A stretch of 64,000 nt of DNA, taken from positions 310,001-374,000 of the forward strand of contig JAUHWL010000001.1 of NCBI GenBank assembly GCA_030424545.1, read 5' to 3'. This DNA comes from Bacteroidia bacterium. Lineage in GTDB: Bacteria > Bacteroidota > Bacteroidia > Flavobacteriales > Schleiferiaceae. Every line of letters starts with the position of its first letter. Position 1 is the stretch's first letter. Made by a program: the position numbers and the translations under genes. Of this stretch, positions 15,065 to 25,631 are shown one piece after another. The notes under the pieces were generated by a model, which saw only the letters and a list, made by a program, of their open reading frames with translations, did not search any database and was not told the DNA's origin.

Positions 15065-17371
15065 TTAGATGGAAAACTTTACTTGAACGGTGTATTTTCT
15101 GGGAGGTCCGAGTTGTGATGGACGGCTTACAACTTCTCGGTTTGTAAGGTTATCTACAATAAAAGAAACGCGCCAATTTTTGGTAATGTCGTAATAGGCT
15201 CTTGCATCAAAAATGAGATCGCCAGATTTAAAATTTTGGCGAGATTCTTTTACCCCGGGGAACAATTCAAAATTGCCTAAACTTTCTTCGAAAATCTTGT
15301 CAATATTCTGCATATAATCATTGTACTTTATGCTCGTTCCCAAACCAATTTTTTTATACTCAAATTGTACATCAAATCTAAATAAATGCTTGTATCGGTA
15401 TTTCAATATATTGTTTGTAGGGTCAGAACTGGTGCTTTCGTATGATACATCTTCGGTTTTACCACCAGCAAGTTTATAGTTGGCATATACTAAATCAGGG
15501 GCTAAAGAAACAGGATTCATAAACGAGTATCCGGTAAGTAATCTCAATCCAACGGGGCCAATTTTACCTTGGCTTGTAATGGTGGCTTCTAGGCCTCTTA
15601 TTTCTGTAGCACCTACGTTAACCGATTTAAACCCAAGGTTATCAAAAGGATTTGGACTGCTGCCCCAAAAGCCAAAACTAAACTCGGTCATATTATCAAA
15701 GTGGTTAATGAAGGCCGCTATATCTAAAAATCCCTTCCATGTATCACTTACCTGAAACCCTTGTTTAAGGCCTATTTCTGCTGTCCATCCGCTTTCAGGC
15801 AATAATTCGTAATTGGGATAAACGCCTGTAGAGCCTACGTTGGTTTTTGTAAAAACTTCGGCCATACTTGGGAACCTATATCCCCCACCATAACTTGCTC
15901 TTAAAAAGGTTGCTTTGGCAATTTTATAATTTGCTCCAGCCCGCAAAACGGGTTTGCTAAAGTTGCGGTCGTCTAGTTTAAATGCTTCGTAGCGAAATCC
16001 GCCAGAAATACTTAAGCGCTTGAATGTTTTATCCACTTGGGCAAAAAAGGCACCGTTTTCCGATTCGTGATAACCATCAAAAACTGCGCTTTGCGAGTAT
16101 GCCAATGCACCAACCATACCCGCTGTTATCCATAAATCGTCTGATAAAAAGTGCTGGTATTGATATTCTGCATAATAATACGTGCTGTTGTTTGCGTAGT
16201 TTGTAGATTCATTGGCTACATCATTATTGATACCTAAATACCGTCCGCGCAAGGTGTGTTTGCCCCTTCCGTGCCGAAACATGACAAATGGGTCTATGTA
16301 ATAATCCCAACCGCTAGCAAGGGCGCTAGAGCTATCTCTTGGGATGTAAGCATTTTCATAATCCCACCATAAAAGTGCGTCACCAGATTCTGAGTACAAA
16401 GCGCTAGCATTTACGCCCCAAGTTAAGCCCTTTACGCGTTTCGGATAAAATTGTGTTTTCACGTTTATTCTGTTTCTATCATCGGTTTCTTGCCATCTAA
16501 AACCTTGATCTCGTGTAAATATGCCTGATATAGTAAAATCTGTTGTTCCAATTTTACGGCTGTGTAAAAATGTTAAACCGCCAATGGCTTGCGGGCTGGT
16601 CCACCATTTAAGCGATTTTCTTTTCGGAGCATCATAAGCGCCACCATATAAAACAACTTCGGTAAACGGTTCTTGTTTTGGTATGGCTGTTCGCACATTT
16701 ATTAAGCCGTTCATGGCACCTGTACCAAACAAGGCACTTGCGGCACCCTTAATAACTTCCATTTGGTAAATGGCTTCGTTAGGCAAAAGTTTCCATTGTA
16801 TTTGTCCGGCATCAGGGCTCATCAATGGCATATCATCTACCATCATTAGCACTCTAGAGCCCGCACCAAAACTCCAGCCGCTACCACTGCGAATGTTTGC
16901 TTGATCGTCTGTAACAATTACTCCGGGTACCTGATTAAAGGCATCTTGTAAAGCAATGATGTTTTTTTCTTCTACTAGATTAGGTTTTATCACTTCGAGC
17001 GAAACCGTAGTTTCTTCTATGCGTTGTTCAAACTTTCCTGCAGAAATTACAACTGTTTCTAACACTTCGTTGCGGGGAATTAAGGAAATATCTATGTTTT
17101 TGGTTTCACCGTTTTTAAGCGAAACTTCCATTTCTTGCGCATCGTAGCCTATATAACTAATTTGAATTTTGCTTGTTCCCGCAGTAAGCGGAAGTATAAA
17201 TTCACCTTTGTTGTTGGTAACAGTACCCTGCCTATTAGGTCCTAAAACGTTTACCATGATTAAGGTTTCTCCGGTATTAGCATCTTTAACCGTGCCCGTA
17301 AGCGTTTGAGATTGAGCTGTTACAAAACAGAAAAAGAGTAGTATGGAAAGCGAGAATAGTTTTTTTATCAT
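15065..17371 (-). CDS. TonB-dependent receptor
   Basis: I start at the ATG at 17371 (768 residues), where a signal peptide (IKKLFSLSILLFFCF) begins; a longer frame to 17467 would precede the signal and overlap the divergent SDR. A carboxypeptidase-regulatory-like domain (LTGTVKDANTGETLIMVNV) comes next, then the plug (QDAFNQVPGVIVTDDQANI) and a beta-barrel ending in VQVKFSI with a terminal-strand aromatic. It imports a ligand across the outer membrane using TonB energy. No SusD gene is adjacent, so the ligand may be a siderophore, cobalamin-like compound or metal complex rather than a glycan; this is inference. Confidence 0.95.
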   Translation of the reverse strand: MIKKLFSLSILLFFCFVTAQSQTLTGTVKDANTGETLIMVNVLGPNRQGTVTNNKGEFILPLTAGTSKIQISYIGYDAQEMEVSLKNGETKNIDISLIPRNEVLETVVISAGKFEQRIEETTVSLEVIKPNLVEEKNIIALQDAFNQVPGVIVTDDQANIRSGSGWSFGAGSRVLMMVDDMPLMSPDAGQIQWKLLPNEAIYQMEVIKGAASALFGTGAMNGLINVRTAIPKQEPFTEVVLYGGAYDAPKRKSLKWWTSPQAIGGLTFLHSRKIGTTDFTISGIFTRDQGFRWQETDDRNRINVKTQFYPKRVKGLTWGVNASALYSESGDALLWWDYENAYIPRDSSSALASGWDYYIDPFVMFRHGRGKHTLRGRYLGINNDVANESTNYANNSTYYYAEYQYQHFLSDDLWITAGMVGALAYSQSAVFDGYHESENGAFFAQVDKTFKRLSISGGFRYEAFKLDDRNFSKPVLRAGANYKIAKATFLRASYGGGYRFPSMAEVFTKTNVGSTGVYPNYELLPESGWTAEIGLKQGFQVSDTWKGFLDIAAFINHFDNMTEFSFGFWGSSPNPFDNLGFKSVNVGATEIRGLEATITSQGKIGPVGLRLLTGYSFMNPVSLAPDLVYANYKLAGGKTEDVSYESTSSDPTNNILKYRYKHLFRFDVQFEYKKIGLGTSIKYNDYMQNIDKIFEESLGNFELFPGVKESRQNFKSGDLIFDARAYYDITKNWRVSFIVDNLTNREVVSRPSQLGPPRKYTVQVKFSI

Positions 17372-17404
17372 ATTTGGAGAAATAGCAAACCGAAGGTATA
17401 AAAA

Positions 17405-18178
17405 ATGAATAATAGAATAGTATTTATTACAGTAGCAACAGCAGGTATTGGAAAGGCCACGGCACACCTATTTGCGCAGCATAAATGTAACATTGTTATT
17501 ACAGGCAGAAGAGAGCAGCGCCTTCATTCTCTAGCAGATTTGTTGGGCGATAAATACGGTATTGAAGTATTGCCATTAACATTTGATGTGTGCAAGCAAA
17601 CGGAAGTTCAGTACGCCATAGAAAACTTGCCTACCAATTGGAAAAACATTGATGTATTGATCAATAACGCAGGGCTGGCTGCGGGCAAAGATGCCATCCA
17701 AAATGGAAAAAGAAACAACTGGGAACGTATGATTGATACAAACGTAAAAGGTTTGTTGTATGTGAGTGAACAAATTATTTCGGGGATGATAGAGAGAAAA
17801 AATGGACACATTATTAATGTGAGCAGTACGGCTGGAAAAGAAGCATATCCTGGAGGTAACGTTTATTGCGCAAGTAAACATGCTGTTGAAGCCATAACCA
17901 AAGGTATGCGCATAGATTTGTTGCCACACAACATTCGCGTTAGCCAAATTAGCCCTGGAATGGTAGAAACAGAGTTTAGCATTGTACGCTATGATGGCGA
18001 TAAAAAAGCAGCCGATGAAACATATACAGGAATGCAACCGTTAAAGGCAGAAGATGTAGCGGATGCAATTTATTACATGGCAAGCCGTCCGGCACATGTT
18101 TGTGTAAACGATTTGGTGTTGTTACCAACCGCGCAATCAAACTCAACAACCGTGTTTAAAGCCGGGCATATTTCATAG
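17405..18178 (+). CDS. Short-chain dehydrogenase with altered cofactor motif
   Basis: The 257-residue protein is a classical YdfG-like SDR with NNAG at 87-90, Ser140/141, Tyr154 and Lys158 (YCASK). The glycine-rich cofactor motif reads TVATAGIG at 9-16 where the family has TGxxxGxG, so the first Gly is Val. The codon is GTA, one base from GGA. The last two glycines are intact, so binding may be reduced rather than lost. It diverges from the TonB receptor with only 33 bases between starts. Confidence 0.9.
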   Translation: MNNRIVFITVATAGIGKATAHLFAQHKCNIVITGRREQRLHSLADLLGDKYGIEVLPLTFDVCKQTEVQYAIENLPTNWKNIDVLINNAGLAAGKDAIQNGKRNNWERMIDTNVKGLLYVSEQIISGMIERKNGHIINVSSTAGKEAYPGGNVYCASKHAVEAITKGMRIDLLPHNIRVSQISPGMVETEFSIVRYDGDKKAADETYTGMQPLKAEDVADAIYYMASRPAHVCVNDLVLLPTAQSNSTTVFKAGHIS

Positions 18179-18252
18179 AGAATGCAACATTTCAATTACA
18201 CCTTGGTCCCAAAATCAGATATCTTTAAGAGATAATTTTTAAACTTAAAATC

Positions 18253-18429
18253 ATGTCTAATCAAGAAAGAAATATCGAAGTAGAAAATCAAAGCAATTTT
18301 GAGAGCCTTGAAAGTGATATGTTAACCAGAAAAAATACGGACCAAACAAAAGGTGGGCTTTCTCGCAACGTAAATAAAGGCGAAACGCAAGAGAAAGAAA
18401 AAGGTACATCTACCACAGAGATAGGATAA
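18253..18429 (+). CDS. Small hydrophilic protein, 58 residues
   Basis: I read this frame directly. It starts with ATG at 18253, ends with TAA at 18429, and encodes 58 residues. The sequence is very polar with no hydrophobic core (MSNQERNIEV..., many Glu, Lys, Asn, Thr), so the product is probably disordered. It sits alone between the SDR and dprA, followed 28 bases later by a strong terminator, which supports it as an independent transcript. A TATCTTTA near-match to -7 lies at 18220-18227. The family is not recognised. Confidence 0.55.
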   Translation: MSNQERNIEVENQSNFESLESDMLTRKNTDQTKGGLSRNVNKGETQEKEKGTSTTEIG

Positions 18430-18457
18430 CATACCCAGTTAAATAAAACGATATTTT

Positions 18458-18485
18458 AAAAGCGCATTTTTTATGCGCTTTTTTA
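18458..18485 (+). terminator. Terminator after the 58-residue gene
   Basis: AAAAGCGCAT (18458-18467) pairs with ATGCGCTTTT (18473-18482) over a T5 loop, followed by a T-tract. It lies directly upstream of dprA and argues against the longer dprA start at 18473. Confidence 0.9.
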
Positions 18486-18508
18486 TTTCTTTATCACAAA
18501 CTTTAACC

Positions 18509-19621
18509 ATGTTAGATAAGCGGATTTACCAAATTGCAATGACCATGTTGCCGGGTGTTGGAGATATAAACGCAAAAAACTTAATTGCCTATTGTGGTAG
18601 CGCACAAGCCGTTTTTGAGCAGAGTAAAAAATCGTTAGAAAAAATTCCAGGTATAGGTAGCCATGTTGCCTCAAAAATTAAAGAAGCAAACGCCCTAAAA
18701 AAAGCAGAAAAAGAATTAGAGTTTGTAACCAAAAACCAAATTGACGTACTTTTTTATCTAGATAGCCATTATCCGAAAAGATTAAAACTTTGTGCAGATA
18801 GCCCCGTTGTACTTTATTTTAAAGGTAAAGGAGAGATAAATTCGCCCAGGGCTATATCGGTAGTTGGCACCAGAAACGCTACTGCGCACGGCAAAGAAAT
18901 TACCAACACCTTTATTGAGGGTTTAGCGCCTTATTCTAGCACTGTTTTTAGCGGATTGGCATATGGAATAGATATAACCGCACATAAAGCATGTTTAGAT
19001 TTTAATGTACCAACCATCGGGATTTTGGCCCATGGGCTTGATAGGATTTACCCGCAAATGCACGCAAAAATTGCAGACCAGATGTTGGCTCAAGGTGGTT
19101 TGCTTACCGAGTTTCCGAGTGGTACAAATCCTGATAGAGAAAATTTTCCGAAACGAAATAGAATTATTGCGGGAATTGCTGATGCTACAATAGTTGTAGA
19201 AGCTGCAATAAAAGGAGGCGCGTTGATCACCGCAGAGTTGGCCGCGGGTTACAATAGAGATGTGTTTGCGTTTCCGGGTAGAATTGATGACAAGTTTTCT
19301 GAAGGCTGCAACAAGCTTATTTTTTTAAACAAAGCGAGTATAGTAAGGTCTGCCAAGGATTTAGAATTTTACCTTAATTGGGAGTTGGAAAGTAAAACCA
19401 ACCTGATAAAATTTGGTCAGGCTTTGTTGTTTGTAGAATTAACCAAAGAGGAAGAACCAATTGCTGCTATATTAAAAAAAGAAGGTAAAATCCATATTGA
19501 GAATCTGTGTCTTCAGGCAGCAATACCGATATCTAAAATTGTAGCTATACTTTTTAATTTAGAGTTAAAAGGAGCCGTTAGAACCCATCCAGGAAAGGTT
19601 TATGAGTGGCTGGCCCAATAG
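18509..19621 (+). CDS. dprA: DNA processing protein DprA
   Basis: The 370-residue protein loads RecA onto incoming single-stranded DNA during transformation. A helix-hairpin-helix-like segment lies at the N-terminus (LPGVGDINAKNLI, KIPGIGSHVASKI). The Rossmann-like DprA core follows (AISVVGTRNATAHG, FSGLAYGIDITAH, GILAHGLDRIYP, NFPKRNRIIAG). The C-terminal winged-helix region is present (KEGKIHIENLC...). The start is ATG at 18509, downstream of the terminator, rather than an earlier ATG within that hairpin. Confidence 0.96.
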   Translation: MLDKRIYQIAMTMLPGVGDINAKNLIAYCGSAQAVFEQSKKSLEKIPGIGSHVASKIKEANALKKAEKELEFVTKNQIDVLFYLDSHYPKRLKLCADSPVVLYFKGKGEINSPRAISVVGTRNATAHGKEITNTFIEGLAPYSSTVFSGLAYGIDITAHKACLDFNVPTIGILAHGLDRIYPQMHAKIADQMLAQGGLLTEFPSGTNPDRENFPKRNRIIAGIADATIVVEAAIKGGALITAELAAGYNRDVFAFPGRIDDKFSEGCNKLIFLNKASIVRSAKDLEFYLNWELESKTNLIKFGQALLFVELTKEEEPIAAILKKEGKIHIENLCLQAAIPISKIVAILFNLELKGAVRTHPGKVYEWLAQ

Positions 19622-19654
19622 AAAAAAGTATGTTATGCCTGTATGAAAATCATG

Positions 19655-19662
19655 TATTTTTG
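19655..19662 (+). promoter_or_regulatory. -7 element for gdhA
   Basis: TATTTTTG matches TAnnTTTG, 28 bases before the ATG. The -33 region is weak. Confidence 0.5.
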
Positions 19663-19684
19663 CCGCCTAAATTTCCTTAAATAA

Positions 19685-21043
<1,359 letters not shown>

Positions 21044-21062
21044 ACAAAACCTGAAGTAAAAT

Positions 21063-21100
21063 AAAAAACCCTGACAACGTTAAATCTGTCAGGGTTTTTT
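21063..21100. terminator. Terminator between gdhA and gatC
   Basis: AAAAAACCCTGACA (21063-21076) pairs with TGTCAGGGTTTTTT (21087-21100). It is symmetrical, so it can serve both convergent transcripts. Confidence 0.93.
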
Positions 21101-21130
21101 GTTTCCATTTGTTTTAAAAACAAAGTATGT

Positions 21131-21418
21131 TTATCGCAAAACTTTTGGCACTCTAAAATAATCAGTGTCTTTGTCTGGGGCATTTTTTAGCGCCTCTTCA
21201 TGCGTAATTTCTTGCTTTATTTCATCGGCACGCAACACATTTACTTCATCGCTCATGTAAGCCAAAGGCTCAACGCCTTCTAAATCAAGCTCATTAATCT
21301 TTTCTACAAAGCTCAACATCTTATTCATGTCTTTTTGCATAGATGTTACAGCCGTTTCGTCTAGTTGTAGTCGGCTTAAGTGAGCCAATTTTTCTACTTC
21401 TTCTTTAGAGATTTTCAT
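21131..21418 (-). CDS. gatC: Aspartyl/glutamyl-tRNA(Asn/Gln) amidotransferase subunit C
   Basis: The 95-residue GatC starts MKISKEEVEKLAHLSRLQL and contains VEPLAYMSDEVNVLRAD, both standard for the subunit. It stabilises the GatCAB complex that converts mis-charged Glu-tRNA(Gln) to Gln-tRNA(Gln). It is the third gene of a lepA-plsC-gatC run with a 9-base gap. A TAATTTTG lies 4 bases before its ATG, but it overlaps the plsC TAA stop. Confidence 0.95.
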   Translation of the reverse strand: MKISKEEVEKLAHLSRLQLDETAVTSMQKDMNKMLSFVEKINELDLEGVEPLAYMSDEVNVLRADEIKQEITHEEALKNAPDKDTDYFRVPKVLR

Positions 21419-21427
21419 GCGCCAAAA

Positions 21428-22198
21428 TTACTTTTTTTCTTGGGTATAATTTGTTTTTCCTTGTTGGCCATTTTTTACCAATTCATCATGAATAATAGCA
21501 TAACATTTATCCATTAATTTCGGAATGTCGTTTTCTGTTAATCCGGTAGTATCAATAGTCTGGTGGATGGTTGCTTTTAGCTTTCCTGGATACCCACCAT
21601 CTAGAAACTCGCCAAAATGTTGTTTATTATTTATAAAGGTAATAGGCAGAATAGACACGTTGCTTTCTATGGCAATCTTAAAAGCGCCTGCTTTAAATGG
21701 TGCAAGTAAATAATCTGGAGTTGGTATGCCGCCTTCTGGAAAAATGCAAATTCCGGCACCCGTTTTTAATTTTTCTGCTGCTTTTGTTAAAACTTGCTTT
21801 TTGCTAGAAATGCTGTTTCGGTTTACAAGAATGTTGGTGCGTTTATAGAAATAGCCAAACAAAGGCATTTTGGCTAATTCGGCTTTTCCAATAAAAACAA
21901 ATCTGTTTTTTACCAATACCAAAGCCATCATAATATCTAGTTCACTGGCGTGATTACCTATTATGATATACGGTTTATCGGGGTCTAACGTGGCCAGGTT
22001 GTTCGCGTTCCAGCGGTAACCCATAAGTCTTAAAACCAGCTTCGCCCAAATGCGGCACCACCAAAAAAAGTTGTTGTGGGTATCTTCTTTTAGTGTGGTG
22101 ATGTAGATAAAAGGTAAAATTAGAATGATGCTAATAAAAACAACTAGATAATACCAGATGTGATAAATAGCGCTCCAGATTTTCCTCAAAAATCCCAC
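21428..22198 (-). CDS. plsC: 1-acyl-sn-glycerol-3-phosphate acyltransferase
   Basis: The 256-residue membrane protein acylates lysophosphatidic acid to phosphatidic acid. A hydrophobic helix lies at about residues 15-33. The HX4D acyltransferase motif is NHASELD (82-88, His83 and Asp88). FPEGG lies at 153-157. It is 6 bases downstream of lepA and 9 bases upstream of gatC. Confidence 0.93.
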   Translation of the reverse strand: MGFLRKIWSAIYHIWYYLVVFISIILILPFIYITTLKEDTHNNFFWWCRIWAKLVLRLMGYRWNANNLATLDPDKPYIIIGNHASELDIMMALVLVKNRFVFIGKAELAKMPLFGYFYKRTNILVNRNSISSKKQVLTKAAEKLKTGAGICIFPEGGIPTPDYLLAPFKAGAFKIAIESNVSILPITFINNKQHFGEFLDGGYPGKLKATIHQTIDTTGLTENDIPKLMDKCYAIIHDELVKNGQQGKTNYTQEKK

Positions 22199-22204
22199 AA
22201 ATAA

Positions 22205-24004
22205 TTAATCGTTTAATTTTAATACAGCCAAAAATGCCTGCTGCGGTACTTCTACATTACCCAATTGGCGCATGCGTTTTTTTCCTGCTTTTTGTTTTTC
22301 TAGTAGTTTACGCTTACGCGAAATATCGCCCCCATAACATTTTGCAGTAACATCTTTTCTAAGTGCACTTACCGTTTCGCGCGAAATAATTTTGGCACCA
22401 ATGGCCGCCTGTATGGCAATAACAAACTGTTGGCGCGGAATAAGTTCTTTTAATTTTGCACAAATTTTACGTCCAATAAATTCGGCATTTGTGCGGTGAA
22501 TTAAAGCCGAAAGGGCATCAATGGGTTCGCTGTTTAACAGTATATCCACTTTAACCAAGTGCGATTCGCGGTAGCCGATAGGGTGATAATCAAAAGAAGC
22601 GTAGCCGCGCGAAATGGTTTTTAGCTTATCGTAAAAGTCAAACACAATTTCGGCCAATGGCATATCAAAACTAAGTTCAACGCGCTCACTAGTTAGATAA
22701 GTTTGGTTGGTTAACACACCACGTTTTTCAATGCAAAGCGTCATTATAGAGCCCACATAGTCACTTTTGGTAATAATTTGTGCTTTAATAAAAGGCTCTT
22801 CAATTCGTTCCAAATGCATCGGATCAGGAAAATCAGAAGGGTTTTGCACCAGTACGGCAACCTCCGGATTTTTCTTCATGTATGCGTTGTAGCTCACGTT
22901 AGGTACGGTAGTTATTACCGTCATGTCAAACTCACGTTCTAAACGTTCTTGAATGATTTCCATGTGCAACATGCCCAAAAATCCGCATCGGAAACCAAAG
23001 CCTAATGCCGCAGAAGTTTCAGCTTCAAACGTGAGCGAAGCATCGTTGAGTTGTAGTTTTTCTAATGATGCGCGAAGGTCTTCGTATTCATCTGTATCTA
23101 CCGGATAAATACCGGCAAACACCATGGGTTTAACGTCTTCAAAACCGCCAATGGCTTTGGTGGCGGGGTTTTCTACGGTGGTAATGGTATCGCCCACTTT
23201 TACCTCGCGGGCTTCTTTTATACCTGAAATAATGTAGCCAACATCACCAGCTTTAATTTCGTTGGTTGGCGATTTCTGCAATTTCAGAATGCCTATTTCA
23301 TCGGCATGATAGGTATTATCTGTGGCCATAAATTTCACTTTTTGGCCTTTTTTCAACGTGCCATTCATCACTCTAAAAATGGCTTCAATACCGCGGAATG
23401 AGTTGTATTCTGAATCGAAAACCAAGGCTTGTAATGGGGCATCTTCATCACCCGTAGGAGCAGGCACTTTGGCAATGATGGCGTCTAAAATTTCTTGTAC
23501 TCCTTGTCCTGTTTTGGCACTGGCATGCAAAATATCTTCTAAATCACAGCCAATTAAATCTATAATTTGGTCAGAAACTTCGTCTGGATTAGCACTGGGC
23601 AAATCTATTTTATTAAGCACGGGGATGATTTCTAAATCATGCTCTAGTGCCAAATACAAGTTAGAAATGGTTTGTGCTTGAATGCCTTGTGCGGCATCTA
23701 CAATTAAAAGGGCACCTTCGCAAGCGGCAATGCTGCGGCTAACCTCATAGCTAAAATCTACGTGGCCGGGTGTGTCTATTAAATTTAGTCTATACGTTTC
23801 GCCATCTTTTACATAATTCATTTGTATGGCGTGGCTTTTAATGGTAATGCCACGTTCGCGTTCAAGGTCCATATTGTCTAACAATTGGGCTTTTTGTTCG
23901 CGTGCCGTTACGGTTTGCGTGGCGTCTAAAAGTCTATCGGCCAAAGTGCTTTTACCGTGATCTATATGCGCAATAATGCAAAAGTTGCGTATGTTCTTCA
24001 TCAT
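22205..24004 (-). CDS. lepA: Elongation factor 4 (back-translocating GTPase LepA)
   Basis: The 599-residue GTPase has AHIDHGKST (P-loop), the switch region [23 protein letters not shown], and NKIDLP. The C-terminal [16 protein letters not shown] and the [16 protein letters not shown] tail are specific to LepA. It acts on stalled or misplaced ribosomes. Start could be the ATG at 24004 or 24001; both are in frame and the difference is one Met. Confidence 0.97.
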   Translation of the reverse strand: MMKNIRNFCIIAHIDHGKSTLADRLLDATQTVTAREQKAQLLDNMDLERERGITIKSHAIQMNYVKDGETYRLNLIDTPGHVDFSYEVSRSIAACEGALLIVDAAQGIQAQTISNLYLALEHDLEIIPVLNKIDLPSANPDEVSDQIIDLIGCDLEDILHASAKTGQGVQEILDAIIAKVPAPTGDEDAPLQALVFDSEYNSFRGIEAIFRVMNGTLKKGQKVKFMATDNTYHADEIGILKLQKSPTNEIKAGDVGYIISGIKEAREVKVGDTITTVENPATKAIGGFEDVKPMVFAGIYPVDTDEYEDLRASLEKLQLNDASLTFEAETSAALGFGFRCGFLGMLHMEIIQERLEREFDMTVITTVPNVSYNAYMKKNPEVAVLVQNPSDFPDPMHLERIEEPFIKAQIITKSDYVGSIMTLCIEKRGVLTNQTYLTSERVELSFDMPLAEIVFDFYDKLKTISRGYASFDYHPIGYRESHLVKVDILLNSEPIDALSALIHRTNAEFIGRKICAKLKELIPRQQFVIAIQAAIGAKIISRETVSALRKDVTAKCYGGDISRKRKLLEKQKAGKKRMRQLGNVEVPQQAFLAVLKLND

Positions 24005-24038
24005 TCAGTCTAATCGTCTTCTAAAAAAAATCTGGCTG

Positions 24039-24068
24039 CAAAACTAGCGTATTTCGCACTCTTCAAAA
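24039..24068 (-). promoter_or_regulatory. Promoter of the lepA-plsC-gatC operon
   Basis: On the minus strand TTTTG (24068-24064) and TAGTTTTG (24046-24039) are separated by 17 bases, matching the Bacteroidota TTG-N17-23-TAnnTTTG promoter very well. Confidence 0.75.
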
Positions 24069-24141
24069 CATGCTAATCTCCACATTTTTATTGTTGGTTT
24101 GTGGCGTTGATTGATTATTTTTCGCCCTCAAAACCAAGCAC

Positions 24142-24684
24142 ATGAAAAGTTATAGCGACATTAACAATAGGTTAGGTCATATTTACAATTTTCCGATTAG
24201 AATAGGTGGATTTTTAATTGCCGTAATTGGCGTAGCCATTTTACTTACCCGTGGATGGGGTTTTTTAGTTGGCCCAATATTAATGTTAGCGGGCTTGTAT
24301 TTTGCTACGGCTCTTAGTGGTATATCTATAAATTTAAAAGATAAAGCCGTTTGGCAATACAACAGTTACATTGGTTATAGAACGGGCAAATGGAAAGAAT
24401 ACCCTACTTACAAATACATTTGTATTATTAAAAAAAACATAAAAGGGCAAAAATTTAAGCAAGTGCCAGAGGCTTCTATAGGTGCTTCTTATCAGTTTGA
24501 AATAAATTTGGTAAGTCGCTCGCAACGGGGTAAAGTTTTGCTAGATATACTATACAACAGGGAAGATGCTGAGTTTAAAGCGAAACGATATGCAGAAGAA
24601 ATGAGTATTTCTGTTGTTGAATATGAACCACCTTCTCGCGCAAAAACCAGAGTTAGCTCTGCTAAAAAAACCAAGGAAGAATAA
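24142..24684 (+). CDS. Conserved two-helix membrane protein
   Basis: The 180-residue protein has a short cytoplasmic N-terminus, then two helices close together (about residues 20-36 and 40-57) and a soluble C-terminal part with a strand-rich layout. The tail is very basic (KKTKEE). I do not recognise a family. A TATTTTTC near-match to -7 lies 20 bases upstream. It diverges from lepA and is not clearly in an operon with sod. Confidence 0.6.
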   Translation: MKSYSDINNRLGHIYNFPIRIGGFLIAVIGVAILLTRGWGFLVGPILMLAGLYFATALSGISINLKDKAVWQYNSYIGYRTGKWKEYPTYKYICIIKKNIKGQKFKQVPEASIGASYQFEINLVSRSQRGKVLLDILYNREDAEFKAKRYAEEMSISVVEYEPPSRAKTRVSSAKKTKEE

Positions 24685-24783
24685 ATCAGCGCACTTTTAT
24701 CTTCTCACAATTTTTTGTGACAACATTATCTTAATAGATTTGTTGCTTAGTAAAGAAACGTATAATAATAAAAACAAAATATT

Positions 24784-25386
24784 ATGGCTTTTGAATTACC
24801 AAAATTACCTTATGCATATGATGCATTAGAACCACATATTGATGCTCGTACTATGGAAATACACCACGGTAAGCACCACCAAGGTTATACAAACAATTTA
24901 AACAACGCCATTAAAGGCACCGAAATGGAAAAATTATCGATAGAAGAAATTCTACAGTTCCATAGCGATGTACCTGCAATAAAAAACAATGGTGGAGGAT
25001 TTTTTAACCACACTTTATTTTGGAACTCGATGAGCCCAAATGGTGGAGGCCAACCTAAAGGAGAGCTAGCAGAAGCAATTAATAAATCTTTTGGTTCTTT
25101 TGAAGGGTTTAAAGAAAAGTTTGCTGCTGCTGCTGCAACAAGATTTGGGTCTGGCTGGGCATGGCTTTGCCAGATTAAAGGCGGTAACTTAGAAATTTGC
25201 TCAACAGCAAATCAAGATAACCCAATGATGCCCGGTGTAGGATGTAGCGGAATGCCGCTTCTAGGTCTTGATGTTTGGGAGCATGCATATTATTTGCATT
25301 ATCAAAACAGAAGACCAGATTACATAAACGCATTCTGGAATGTGGTAGATTGGGATGCTGTGGCGTCTCGTTTAAATAAAGGTTAG
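24784..25386 (+). CDS. sodA: Superoxide dismutase (Fe/Mn)
   Basis: The 200-residue enzyme dismutates superoxide. The metal ligands are visible: His27 (MEIHHGKHH), His76 (FFNHTLFW), Asp163 and His167 ([15 protein letters not shown]). The symbol could equally be sodB; the metal (Fe or Mn) cannot be assigned with confidence. It is a single gene with a strong terminator. Confidence 0.97.
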   Translation: MAFELPKLPYAYDALEPHIDARTMEIHHGKHHQGYTNNLNNAIKGTEMEKLSIEEILQFHSDVPAIKNNGGGFFNHTLFWNSMSPNGGGQPKGELAEAINKSFGSFEGFKEKFAAAAATRFGSGWAWLCQIKGGNLEICSTANQDNPMMPGVGCSGMPLLGLDVWEHAYYLHYQNRRPDYINAFWNVVDWDAVASRLNKG

Positions 25387-25409
25387 TAAATAACAACATA
25401 TTTATGTTT

Positions 25410-25444
25410 AAAAATCCGCAGTCATTTCGCTGCGGATTTTTTTA
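25410..25444 (+). terminator. Terminator after superoxide dismutase
   Basis: AATCCGCAG (25413-25421) pairs with CTGCGGATT (25430-25438), followed by a long T-tract. Confidence 0.93.
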
Positions 25445-25532
25445 TGGATTGGAGCATTGCCTAAACGCCATAAAAAAAAATAAAAATTTTGTGCGGACTT
25501 TTTTCACAACTGTCGCTTATTAAAATGAAAAA

Positions 25533-25592
25533 GGGAAGTTTTTCATGGTTTTTGGTTCCCGGTTCCAACTTCGGTTGGGGCCGGGTTTTTTA
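25533..25592 (+). promoter_or_regulatory. UUCG-capped hairpin with possible alternative pairing, upstream of the sigma gene
   Basis: CCCGGTTCCAAC (25558-25569) and GTTGGGGCCGGG (25574-25585) form a 12-pair stem, two of them G-U, with a TTCG loop closed by C-G. A T-tract follows, so it looks like an intrinsic terminator. But sod already has its own terminator 120 bases upstream, so this one ends something else. GGGAA (25533-25537) could instead pair with TTCCC (25556-25560) and disrupt the stem, as in an attenuator. Confidence 0.6.
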
Positions 25593-25631
25593 TTTTGCTT
25601 ATGCTAAATTGCATCAACCCAATTTAATGCC

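Noticed and set aside
17576-18037. Minus-strand 153-codon frame
   Set aside because: It is antisense to the SDR gene and shows no protein features.
21423-21430. gatC as a leaderless gene
   Set aside because: The TAATTTTG includes the plsC stop codon, and gatC is probably cotranscribed from lepA, so the match may be accidental.
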